NCBI GenBank assembly: GCA_902362865.1
Contig: CABIYE010000009.1
Coordinates: 15,935-79,934, forward strand
Direction: 5' to 3'
DNA: 64,000 nucleotides
Source: Clostridiaceae bacterium
GTDB lineage: Bacteria; Bacillota; Clostridia; Lachnospirales; Lachnospiraceae
Shown here piece after piece: positions 27,215 to 34,932 of this stretch. How positions within the stretch are numbered: the first letter of the stretch is position 1; each line of letters opens with the position of its first letter. The notes beneath the pieces are model-generated. The model saw only the letters and a list, made by a program, of their open reading frames with translations, had not been told where the DNA came from and made no database searches. Position numbers and translations under genes: made by a program.

Positions 27215-28378
27215 ATGTATAAATATCATTGTTTAAATCCAATTTCGGAAGTAGGTTTGGAGAGATTAACGGAAGCATATGTTCCTGTAAGCGATGCAAA
27301 GACGGCGGATGCAATTCTGGTAAGAAGTGCGGGAATGCATGACATGGAATTTGGGGAGAACCTGAAAGCCATCGCAAGAGCCGGGGCCGGCGTCAATAAT
27401 ATTCCTCTTGAGAAATGTGCAGAAGAGGGAATTGTGGTCTTCAATACCCCGGGAGCAAATGCGAATGGCGTAAAGGAACTGGTAATCGCAGGAATGCTGC
27501 TGGCATCCCGGGATATTCTCGGCGGTATTAACTGGGTTCAGGAGAACGAAGAGGATGGCAATATTGCCAAAGACGCAGAGAAAGCAAAGAAAGCATTTGC
27601 AGGATGTGAGTTGGAAGGCAAGAAGCTGGGAGTAATCGGTCTTGGAGCAATCGGCGTGCTGGTTGCCAATGCAGCTATGCATCTCGGAATGGATGTATAT
27701 GGTTACGATCCGTATGTATCTGTTGAATCTGCCTGGAAGCTGTCCAGGAATATCCATCATGCAAAATCCGTGGATGAACTTTACAAAGAGTGTGATTACA
27801 TTACGATACATGTTCCGGCAATGGAAAGTACAAAAGGAATGATAGATTCCAATGCAATCAGCCTTATGAAAAAAGATGTTGTGGTACTGAATTTTGCAAG
27901 AAATGTGTTAGTGGATGAAGAAGCAATGGTTGACGCCCTTATTTCCGGAAAAGTAAAGCATTACGTGACGGATTTCCCGACACCGATCGTGGCAGGGGTG
28001 AAAGGCGCAATCGTAATTCCACATCTGGGCGCTTCCACAGAAGAATCAGAAGATAACTGTGCAAAGATGGCGGTAAAAGAGATGGTCGATTATTTGGAGA
28101 ACGGCAATATTACAAATTCCGTGAATTATCCGAATTGTAATATGGGTAAGGTAGGAGATAACAAGAGAATCGTATTGCTTCATCACAACGTCCCTAATAT
28201 GATTGGCCAGTTTACAAAAGTTTTGGCTAGAGATAATATGAATATTGCAGATTTAGTAAATAAAAGTAAGGGCGGATATGCTTACACAATGATAGATATT
28301 GATTCTGATGTTCCGGAGACTGTGGCTGAGGATTTGCGGGCAATTAAGGATGTATTGCGTGTGCGCGTGCTTAATTAG
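27215..28378 (+). CDS. serA: D-3-phosphoglycerate dehydrogenase with ACT domain
   Basis: 387 residues. NAD-binding motif GVIGLGAIGVLVANAAMHLG (~140-160), substrate and catalytic region ARNVLVDEEAMVDAL, and His in PHLGASTEESEDN; a C-terminal ACT domain (~320-387, RIVLLHHNVPNMIGQFTKVL) suggests serine feedback. First step of serine synthesis. The accessory island starts three bases after its stop codon, so the island's cysteine genes now follow the serine genes directly. Confidence 0.97.
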   Translation: MYKYHCLNPISEVGLERLTEAYVPVSDAKTADAILVRSAGMHDMEFGENLKAIARAGAGVNNIPLEKCAEEGIVVFNTPGANANGVKELVIAGMLLASRDILGGINWVQENEEDGNIAKDAEKAKKAFAGCELEGKKLGVIGLGAIGVLVANAAMHLGMDVYGYDPYVSVESAWKLSRNIHHAKSVDELYKECDYITIHVPAMESTKGMIDSNAISLMKKDVVVLNFARNVLVDEEAMVDALISGKVKHYVTDFPTPIVAGVKGAIVIPHLGASTEESEDNCAKMAVKEMVDYLENGNITNSVNYPNCNMGKVGDNKRIVLLHHNVPNMIGQFTKVLARDNMNIADLVNKSKGGYAYTMIDIDSDVPETVAEDLRAIKDVLRVRVLN

Positions 28379-28510
28379 GAAAAGATTAATATTTGCCTCA
28401 ATGTCGCGGTACCTAGATACCTTATTGGTGATGGAGCAGAGAATCCGTTTGATATTCTTTCAACAGAGGAACTTAATTTTATTATTGAATATGTAAAAGC
28501 TCAAAAATAA
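28379..28510 (+). pseudogene. Short 3' remnant of an unidentified gene at island left end
   Basis: An open stretch directly in frame after the serA stop ends with a plausible protein C-terminus (PRYLIGDGAENPFDI ... NFIIEYVKAQK) but has no start codon or ribosome binding site. It is followed by its own terminator, so it looks like the tail of a gene cut by the insertion or by a later deletion. I could not assign the family. Confidence 0.45.
28381..28395 (+). repeat. Left copy of 15-bp direct repeat bounding the island
   Basis: AAAGATTAATATTTG, found again at 49247-49261. The left copy begins 3 bases after the serA stop; the right copy follows the last nitrogenase-like gene. An AT-rich 15-mer can recur by chance in 64 kb, so the meaning rests on its position. 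Confidence 0.5.
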
Positions 28511-28555
28511 TGCCATTCACTTGCGATAACAAATCAAAGAGTGAATGGTATTTTT
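28510..28555 (+). terminator. Intrinsic terminator after island-left remnant
   Basis: 12-bp stem ATGCCATTCACT / AGTGAATGGTAT (one G-U) with an 18-base loop and five T. Confidence 0.8.
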
Positions 28556-28749
28556 ATGCCCATTTTTAAGGAGGTGAGGGAAATCTTGAAACTTTTTGAG
28601 TGTGATGTAGGAAAGGAACGGTGATTCGATAGGTAGCATGAAAACACTTTGTAGAGAACTTGAAATGTTGCTATAAACAATAAGAGATTATTGTTAAAAG
28701 CTATAACCATCTAAAGGAAAAAAGAATTATGCAAAAGTTGTCTTTGATG
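28556..28749. other. Non-coding stretch upstream of island lysR
   Basis: Contains an orphan ribosome binding site AAGGAGGTGAG followed by only about 12 codons, and a perfect dyad AACAATAA-GAGA-TTATTGTT near 28676-28695. No gene is supported. It looks like eroded sequence plus control sites for the LysR gene. Confidence 0.5.
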
Positions 28750-28782
28750 GTATAGTATATAAAGCATATTAACATACTATAC
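28750..28782. promoter_or_regulatory. Dyad upstream of island LysR gene
   Basis: Perfect 9-bp arms GTATAGTAT and ATACTATAC, 15 bases apart, ending 25 bases before the lysR start. The 10-mer ACATACTATA in its right half (28772-28781) recurs at 31722-31731 upstream of nifB, which suggests one regulator for both. Confidence 0.65.
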
Positions 28783-28807
28783 TGATAGGAATAATGGGAG
28801 AACAAAG

Positions 28808-29719
28808 ATGACATTAGTTCAGTTAAAATATGTGATTGCAGTAGCAGGGCAGAATTCATTGAATGATGCAGCAAAGGTACTTTTTATATCCCAACCAAGC
28901 CTTTCTTCGGCAATTCACTCATTGGAGAACGAGATAGGGTTCGATATATTTATACGGTCTAAAAATGGGATTACTCTGACAACTAAAGGGGCAGAATTTA
29001 TCGGATATGCAAAATCTGTAATGGAACAGTATGAGCTGTTGGACGCAAAATATATTTCACAGACAGAGGTAAAAAAGACATTCAGCGTATCCATGCAGCA
29101 CTACACATTTGCAGTAAATGCATTTGTGGAACTTGTGAAGCAGTATGGAATGGATGAGTATGAATTTGAGGTACATGAGACAAAAACCCATGAAGTCATT
29201 GATAATGTCAAAAACCGCAAAAGCGAGATTGGCATCTTATATCTGAATGATTTTAATAGGAACGTATTAAATAAGTTGTTTGCGGAGTATGAACTGCAGT
29301 TTCAGCCATTGCTGGAATGTGGTGTATATGTATATATGTGGAAAGGACATCCACTGGCCGAAAGGAAAGAAATAGCATTAGAGGAACTGGATGAGTACCC
29401 ATGTCTTGGATTTGCACAAGGGGAACACAATTCTTTCTACTTTGCAGAAGAGGTTTTAAGTACCTATCAGTACAAAAGATTTATCCGTGCCAATGACAGG
29501 GCTACTTTGTTAAATCTTATGGTTGGGTTGAACGGATATACTTTATGTTCCGGTATTTTATGTGAAGATCTTAATGGAAAGGATTATTGTGCCGTAAAAC
29601 TGAAATCAGATGAACGGATGACGATTGGATATATTTCAAGGAAAGATGCGCCGTTAAGTGCGATCGGACAGAAATATCTGGAGGAAATAGCAAAATACAA
29701 GGATAAATCTTTAGGTTAA
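28808..29719 (+). CDS. LysR-family regulator of the sulfur/nitrogenase-like island
   Basis: 303 residues. HTH region SLNDAAKVLFISQPSLSSAIHS and ENEIGFDIFIRSKNGITLT, then a LysR effector domain. Its place ahead of a trans-sulfuration pseudogene and cysK resembles CysB/CmbR/MetR-type sulfur regulators of Firmicutes, many of which sense O-acetylserine or homocysteine; that comparison is by neighbourhood, not by a sequence search. Start has GGGAG upstream. Candidate binding dyads lie immediately upstream. Confidence 0.9.
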   Translation: MTLVQLKYVIAVAGQNSLNDAAKVLFISQPSLSSAIHSLENEIGFDIFIRSKNGITLTTKGAEFIGYAKSVMEQYELLDAKYISQTEVKKTFSVSMQHYTFAVNAFVELVKQYGMDEYEFEVHETKTHEVIDNVKNRKSEIGILYLNDFNRNVLNKLFAEYELQFQPLLECGVYVYMWKGHPLAERKEIALEELDEYPCLGFAQGEHNSFYFAEEVLSTYQYKRFIRANDRATLLNLMVGLNGYTLCSGILCEDLNGKDYCAVKLKSDERMTIGYISRKDAPLSAIGQKYLEEIAKYKDKSLG

Positions 29720-29734
29720 TCAGGAGGAAAAACT

Positions 29735-30044
29735 ATGGCAAGAGGAATTGAAACAAAATGCCTGCATTTGGAAGAAGAAGAGGGATGCAGCAGCAATTAC
29801 GGTGATGATGGAGCTGTTTCATCCGGGGGATCATTTGATTGTGGATGCAGACCTTTATGGGGGAAGCATAAGACTTTTTCATAATGTATCAGAAAAAAAC
29901 GGGATTACAGATAGTACACTCAGGCTTTCGGTCGGCATTGAGGATGTAAAAGACCTGTTGGATGAGTTAGATAAAGTTTTTCGGGAAATAGAAGGTGAAT
30001 TACATACGGAAAGATTTAATATAGGTAATTCCTATCATATGTGA
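29735..30044 (+). pseudogene. Degraded cystathionine gamma-synthase/lyase-type PLP gene
   Basis: Three pieces of one PLP-enzyme family remain in order. First comes an N-terminus ARGIETKCLHLEEEEG from ATG 29735 after AGGAGGAAAAA. A frame change then leads to a middle part MELFHPGDHLIVDADLYGG ... RLFHNVSEKNGI, and a deletion joins this to a C-terminal part TLRLSVGIEDVKDLLDELDK. An intact enzyme would be ~380 residues; about 100 codons are left and the PLP Lys is gone. The ancestor would have handled homocysteine, cystathionine or O-acetylhomoserine, so the island was once still more focused on sulfur amino acids. Confidence 0.8.
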
Positions 30045-30079
30045 AAGGAATAATCTATTGCTTTCAGCAGAAAAATCTG

Positions 30080-30108
30080 TTGACAAGAGAGAACTGTAAA
30101 AGTATAAT
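30080..30108 (+). promoter_or_regulatory. cysK: Consensus sigma-A promoter of the cysK leader
   Basis: Perfect TTGACA (30080-30085), 17-base spacer, perfect TATAAT (30103-30108). A start point near 30115 gives a leader of about 290 bases before cysK, containing the Cys-rich peptide and the terminator. Confidence 0.85.
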
Positions 30109-30173
30109 GTGAAACATAGAACAAAACCTACAAAACCTATTAGAAAAATAGGAATTAGAAAGGAGCAGATCAT

Positions 30174-30269
30174 ATGAAAGCAAGAGATATAGTGATGAAT
30201 AAAGTTAGAAAAGATATGTGTTGCTGTCAAACTGTATATATGAATATGGTTTGCTTTTCATATGCATGA
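30174..30269 (+). CDS. Cys-codon leader peptide (31 aa) of a cysteine attenuator
   Basis: 31 codons from ATG 30174, nine bases after AAAGGAG. Codons 16-18 are TGT TGC TGT (30219-30227) and codon 27 is TGC. The peptide has no other recognisable feature. It is followed by a terminator at 30298. The segment TCATATGC (30258-30265), just before the leader stop codon, is complementary to GCATATGA (30311-30318) in the loop and 3' arm of that terminator. A ribosome stalled at the Cys codons would leave 30258-30265 free to form an antiterminator; one that reaches the stop codon would cover it and allow termination. The geometry is that of classical ribosome-mediated attenuation. Confidence 0.7.
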   Translation: MKARDIVMNKVRKDMCCCQTVYMNMVCFSYA

Positions 30270-30297
30270 TTTATTTGGCTTACTAAATGCAAAGCCG

Positions 30298-30331
30298 ACA
30301 GTTGTCATAAGCATATGACAGCTGTTTTTTT
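30298..30331 (+). terminator. cysK: Attenuator terminator in cysK leader
   Basis: 12-bp stem ACAGTTGTCATA / TATGACAGCTGT (one G-U), 4-base loop and seven T. It lies between the leader peptide and cysK with no other gene to terminate, so it should control read-through into cysK. Confidence 0.85.
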
Positions 30332-30403
30332 ATGAAATTGATTAAAAAAGATGACAGCAGAGCTGCCAAACAAAAAATATTAAACTATATGGAGGTTATC
30401 ATT

Positions 30404-31342
30404 ATGAGTCAAATCAAAGAAAGTGCACTGGAGTTAATCGGAGGAACCCCGATTCTGAAACTGAATAGGTATGCAAAGAAAGCGGGCATAACAGATTCCA
30501 CCATTCTTGCAAAACTGGAGTATCTTAATCTGGCAGGTTCAGTAAAAGACCGTATTGCATTAGCAATGATTGAGGATGCGGAAAAGAAAGGTCTGTTGAA
30601 AGAAGGAGCAACTATTATTGAACCTACCAGCGGAAATACCGGAATCGGTCTTGCTGCTGTCGCAGCGGCAAAGGGATACCGGGCAATCCTTACCCTGCCG
30701 GATACCATGAGCGTTGAGAGGAGAAATCTTTTAAAGGCATACGGCGCAGAGCTAGTGCTCACAGAAGGAGCCAAGGGAATGAAGGGGGCTATTGCAAAAG
30801 CAGAAGATCTTTCTAAAGAAATTGATGGAGCAGTCATTTTAGGACAGTTTGTGAATCCGGCGAACCCTGCAGTGCATAAGGCTACAACAGGACCGGAGAT
30901 TTGGGAACAGACAGAGGGAAAGGTTGACATTTTTGTTGCTGGTGTAGGAACAGGCGGAACCATCACGGGTGTTGGAGAATATTTAAAAGAAAAGAATCCG
31001 GATGTAAAAATCGTAGCAGTTGAGCCGGCGGGAAGCCCTGTTTTGTCAAAGGGAACTCCGGGGGCGCATAAGATTCAGGGAATTGGTGCAGGGTTTGTCC
31101 CGGAAGTTCTTAATACGGAAATATATGACGAAATTATTGCGATTGAGAATGAGGATGCATTTGCAGAAGGAAAGGCATTTGCAGTAAGTGAAGGAATCCT
31201 TGTGGGAATATCTTCCGGTGCTGCGCTTAAGGCAGCAGCGATTCTTGCGAACAGACCGGAAAATAAAGGAAAGACGATTGTAGCATTACTTCCTGACTCT
31301 GGCGACAGATATTTGTCTACTCCATTGTTCAATAATAATTAA
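30404..31342 (+). CDS. cysK: Cysteine synthase (O-acetylserine sulfhydrylase), copy 1
   Basis: 312 residues from ATG 30404, which has GGAGG eight bases upstream; the frame extends to an ATG at 30332 but that lies at the terminator T-run without a ribosome binding site. PLP Lys in [13 protein letters not shown], substrate loop [14 protein letters not shown], and PLP phosphate loop VGTGGTITG. It makes cysteine from O-acetylserine and sulfide. Preceded by the Cys-codon attenuator, so expression should rise when Cys-tRNA is short. Followed by the YezD-like gene and a terminator. Confidence 0.95.
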   Translation: MSQIKESALELIGGTPILKLNRYAKKAGITDSTILAKLEYLNLAGSVKDRIALAMIEDAEKKGLLKEGATIIEPTSGNTGIGLAAVAAAKGYRAILTLPDTMSVERRNLLKAYGAELVLTEGAKGMKGAIAKAEDLSKEIDGAVILGQFVNPANPAVHKATTGPEIWEQTEGKVDIFVAGVGTGGTITGVGEYLKEKNPDVKIVAVEPAGSPVLSKGTPGAHKIQGIGAGFVPEVLNTEIYDEIIAIENEDAFAEGKAFAVSEGILVGISSGAALKAAAILANRPENKGKTIVALLPDSGDRYLSTPLFNNN

Positions 31343-31378
31343 ACAGACAGATTTTGTCCGGAGTGGAGGCGGATGTGA

Positions 31379-31537
31379 ATGAAAGAAACAGAAAGTAAGC
31401 AGGTTTTGGATAGTTCGCATTTAGGTACTCTTGAAGAACTGTTAAGTGATATGAAATATGGAAGTATCACACTTGTTATTCAGGATGGTAAAATTGTCCA
31501 AATAGATAAGACTGAAAAATACAGAATAAAAAACTGA
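31379..31537 (+). CDS. YezD-like small protein (DUF2292)
   Basis: 52 residues from ATG 31379 after GGAGG. The pattern MKYGSITLVIQDGKIVQIDK followed by TEKYR matches the DUF2292 family, whose Bacillus member YezD and many relatives lie in sulfur-assimilation operons. Function in the family is not established. It lies 36 bases after cysK and ahead of a terminator, so it is the last gene of the attenuated transcript. It supports a sulfur role for the island. Confidence 0.75.
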   Translation: MKETESKQVLDSSHLGTLEELLSDMKYGSITLVIQDGKIVQIDKTEKYRIKN

Positions 31538-31541
31538 CTGG

Positions 31542-31588
31542 AAAACCAGAGGTTTTGTTAAAAAAGATTAACAGACCTCTGGTTTTTT
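31542..31588 (+). terminator. Intrinsic terminator after cysK-yezD unit
   Basis: 8-bp stem CCAGAGGT / ACCTCTGG, extended inward by TTGTTAA / TTAACA, with six T after the 3' arm. Confidence 0.9.
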
Positions 31589-31594
31589 CTTTAT

Positions 31595-31763
31595 GAATCG
31601 TTATAGTTCCCAAATCAGGATGCTGTAGCCGTTGGAATGGCATAGGTTTGCAAAACTGAAGTTGGCGGTTCGAATCCGCCCAGTGTCATTCAGTAACGAT
31701 TCGGATTCAGAGTAAACCATGACATACTATATTTTGCATAATATTTTCTGTTCTGAATCGTTA
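31595..31763 (+). promoter_or_regulatory. nifB: Mutually exclusive pairings around the tRNA-like element, nifB leader
   Basis: Segment A GAATCGTTA (31595-31603) and segment C GAATCGTTAC (31755-31764) are both complementary to segment B GTAACGATTC (31693-31702). A:B would close a stem around the tRNA-like fold; B:C would form a hairpin just ahead of the nifB ribosome binding site. The 10-mer ACATACTATA shared with the lysR upstream dyad is at 31722-31731. No good -35/-10 pair was found here, so the nifB transcript start is unknown. Confidence 0.5.
31619..31688 (+). tRNA. Divergent tRNA-Cys(GCA)-like gene before nifB
   Basis: A full cloverleaf can be drawn in 70 bases. Acceptor GATGCTG/CAGTGTC has seven pairs (two G-U). 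The D arm is GCCG/TGGC with GG in the loop. The anticodon arm TAGGT/ACTGA has one A-G mismatch and loop TTGCAAA (anticodon GCA). A 4-base variable region follows, then a perfect T arm GGCGG/CCGCC with loop TTCGAAT. Oddities: the discriminator is A rather than the U that cysteinyl-tRNA synthetases normally require, no CCA is encoded, and it stands alone in an operon leader. It may be a working tRNA, a tRNA mimic with a regulatory job, or a decayed tRNA; a tRNA search tool score would help. Confidence 0.6.
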
Positions 31764-31789
31764 CATATTATAGTGAAAGAAGGTGTAGT

Positions 31790-32662
31790 ATGAGCAATAC
31801 ATATCAGGACTTACAAAACTCCCATCCGTGTTTTGGCGGTCATAAAAATAATGTGGGACGGATTCATCTTCCGGTTAGTCCGGGATGTAACATTGCCTGT
31901 CGTTTTTGTGACAGGGTGATTAATGATGTGGAAGAACGGCCGGGAGTGACCTCAAAAGTGATAACGCCTGATGAAAGCCTGGAAGTTCTGGAAAAAGCTT
32001 TGTCCATCTGTCCGGAAATCACAGTTGCTGGCATTGCAGGACCGGGAGATACACTTGCTACGGATTATGCCTTGCAGACTTTCCGAAAAGTGAAAGAAAA
32101 ATTTCCGAAGCTCATCAAATGTATGAGCACAAATGGGCTGCTACTGTATGAAAAAGCGGATGAAGTGATTGATATAGGAATTGATTCCCTGACGGTTACA
32201 GTGAATGCAGTAAAACCTGAGATCCTCGAAAAGCTGAATAAATACATTATTTATCATGGTAGAAAATATGAAGGCATAGAAGGGGCAGAAATTCTCATAG
32301 AAAATCAGCTAAAAGGTATTAAAAAAGTTGCGGCTTCCGGTATCACAATAAAGATAAATACAGTACTTGTTCCAGAGATTAATGGTGGGCATATAGAAGA
32401 AATTGCAAAAACTGTAAAAGAGGCAGGTGCAAGCATTTATAATATCATTCCCCTGATTCCACAGTATGAACTGGCTGATAGGAAAGCTCCTAATTGCTTA
32501 CAGATTGATGAGGCAAGAACAAAAGCATCTAAGTATATAGATGTATTCAGGCATTGCCAGCACTGCAGAGCCGATGCGGTGGGTGTTCCGGGAAAATCGG
32601 AGTATGGTGATCGGATTTACCAGAGAAGATTAAATGTAAAGGAAACATTTTCGCATGGATAA
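31790..32662 (+). CDS. nifB: NifB-like radical SAM cofactor-precursor synthase
   Basis: 290 residues, start after GAAGGTG. The signatures of NifB are complete. HPCF carries Cys14. The radical SAM site is CNIACRFC (Cys33, Cys37, Cys40). GIAGPGD, MSTNGL and TVTVNAV follow. The C-terminal HCQHCRADAVG carries Cys256 and Cys259. NifB joins two Fe4S4 clusters and inserts a carbide to make NifB-co, an Fe8S9C precursor, so cofactors of nitrogenase type can be built here. There is no fused NifX domain; that domain is the next gene, which overlaps by 8 bases. The protein is short but within the range of stand-alone NifB. Confidence 0.93.
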   Translation: MSNTYQDLQNSHPCFGGHKNNVGRIHLPVSPGCNIACRFCDRVINDVEERPGVTSKVITPDESLEVLEKALSICPEITVAGIAGPGDTLATDYALQTFRKVKEKFPKLIKCMSTNGLLLYEKADEVIDIGIDSLTVTVNAVKPEILEKLNKYIIYHGRKYEGIEGAEILIENQLKGIKKVAASGITIKINTVLVPEINGGHIEEIAKTVKEAGASIYNIIPLIPQYELADRKAPNCLQIDEARTKASKYIDVFRHCQHCRADAVGVPGKSEYGDRIYQRRLNVKETFSHG

Positions 32663-33035
32663 ATCAGTAAAGGAACAACCAAAGGCGGAGGTATACAAAG
32701 TGGCTACTGCATCCAGTGATGGAATTGTCATAAACCAGCACTTTGGCAGGGCAGATATCTTCTATATATATGAAATAACAGAGACAGGTAAGCACAGATT
32801 ACTGGAAACAAGAACCGTTACGCCGGTATGTAATGGGGGAAATCACAGTGATAAGGAGCTTCGTGAAAATATCAATAAATTTAAGGACTGCAAATATATA
32901 TTGGTCAGCAGGATAGGAATGTGGGCTGCAAATGCTATGGAACAGTCAGGCATTGTACCAATGGAATTGCCGGGTATGATTGAGGAATCTATTGGTAAGT
33001 TAATCACATATGAACAAATACAACATTTATTTTGA
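32655..33035 (+). CDS. NifX/NafY-family cofactor carrier, copy 1
   Basis: 126 residues. The dinitrogenase iron-molybdenum cofactor biosynthesis fold is recognisable: VATASSDGIVINQHFGRADIFYIYE at residues ~16-40, then CNGGNHSDKEL, CKYILVSRIGMWAANAME and ITYEQI. In many NifB proteins this domain is fused to the C-terminus; here it is a separate gene translated with nifB. Probable job: hold or pass NifB-co or a derived cluster between NifB and the DK/EN-like proteins. Lies 15 bases ahead of nifH. Confidence 0.88.
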   Translation: MDKSVKEQPKAEVYKVATASSDGIVINQHFGRADIFYIYEITETGKHRLLETRTVTPVCNGGNHSDKELRENINKFKDCKYILVSRIGMWAANAMEQSGIVPMELPGMIEESIGKLITYEQIQHLF

Positions 33036-33899
<864 letters not shown>

Positions 33900-33916
33900 G
33901 ATGGAGGTCAGTAAAT

Positions 33917-34915
33917 ATGGCAAAGATTTATGAATCGATTACGGAACTTGTTGGAAGAACGCCACTTCTTGAAATCAAGAATTATGAGAAAAAGCATGGA
34001 TTGCAGGCAAAGATATTGGTAAAACTGGAGTATTACAATCCAAATCAGAGTGTAAAGGACAGAATTGCCTTAGCGATGATAGAGAATGCAGAAAAGAAAG
34101 GCTTATTAAAGCCGGGGTATACGATTGTGGAAACTACGAGTGGAAATACAGGAATTGGGTTAGCGGCGATTGCAGCGACAAAAGGCTATAGGTTCCGTGT
34201 CTATATTCAGGATCAGGTCAGTCAGGAGAGGTATCAGGTTATTCATGCTTTTGGAGGGGAGACAATCAAACTTTCCGAGGAACCGGCAATTGCCAAAGTA
34301 TTGGAAGAAACAGGTGGGGATTTTGTAGCTGCAATTAAAGCCTTGCGGGAGGAAGTCCTGTCTAAGGAAAAGGATATCTTCTTTGTGGATCAGGTTTCAA
34401 ATCCTGCTAATCCTGCCATTCATGAAGCAACTACAGGACCGGAAATCTGGGAAGACACGGAAGGAAAAGTGGATATTTTTGTGGCAAATGTCGGAACGGG
34501 AGGAACAGTGTCCGGTACCGGCAGGTATTTAAAGTCAAAGAATCCTGGTATACAGATCATAGCTATTCAGCCGGGAGAAAATTCTCTGCCGAGTGAAGAA
34601 AATCCTGAACCGGAAGAAATCACAGGTGTGCATCCGTTTGAGGGGATTCCGGTGGAGAGAGTTCCGCAAACTATGGATTTACAAATCTATGATGAAAAAT
34701 TTGAAGTGGAGACGATTGAAGCATACAGGGCTGCCAGAGAAGTGGCAAAAACAGATGGAATTTTGATAGGTACATCTTCCGGAGCCGCTATTCATGCAGC
34801 GACACAGCTTGCAAAGAGACCGGAAAATGAAGGCAAAACAATTGTGGCGGTGCTGCCGGATACAGGGCTTCGCTATCTGTCCACCAATTTGTTTAATGAA
34901 GAATTTTTAGTCTAG
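33917..34915 (+). CDS. Cysteine synthase-family PLP enzyme, copy 2, inside nif-like operon
   Basis: 332 residues, start after GGAGGTCAG. PLP Lys in [28 protein letters not shown], and phosphate loop VGTGGTVSG. Against copy 1 it has extra segments near residues 115-160 (EEPAIAKVLEETGGDFVAA) and ~235-255 (GENSLPSEENPEPEE), so it may prefer another acceptor or another sulfur donor (for example O-phosphoserine, or a thiol rather than sulfide). Placement between nifH and nifD, 17-18 bases from each, ties it closely to the product of the nitrogenase-like enzyme. Confidence 0.9.
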   Translation: MAKIYESITELVGRTPLLEIKNYEKKHGLQAKILVKLEYYNPNQSVKDRIALAMIENAEKKGLLKPGYTIVETTSGNTGIGLAAIAATKGYRFRVYIQDQVSQERYQVIHAFGGETIKLSEEPAIAKVLEETGGDFVAAIKALREEVLSKEKDIFFVDQVSNPANPAIHEATTGPEIWEDTEGKVDIFVANVGTGGTVSGTGRYLKSKNPGIQIIAIQPGENSLPSEENPEPEEITGVHPFEGIPVERVPQTMDLQIYDEKFEVETIEAYRAAREVAKTDGILIGTSSGAAIHAATQLAKRPENEGKTIVAVLPDTGLRYLSTNLFNEEFLV

Positions 34916-34932
34916 AAGAATGGAGGTAAACT

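Noticed and set aside
30115..30403. T-box riboswitch in the cysK leader
   Set aside because: No AGGGTGGNACCGCG-like T-box sequence or specifier loop was found; the leader has a translated Cys-rich ORF instead.
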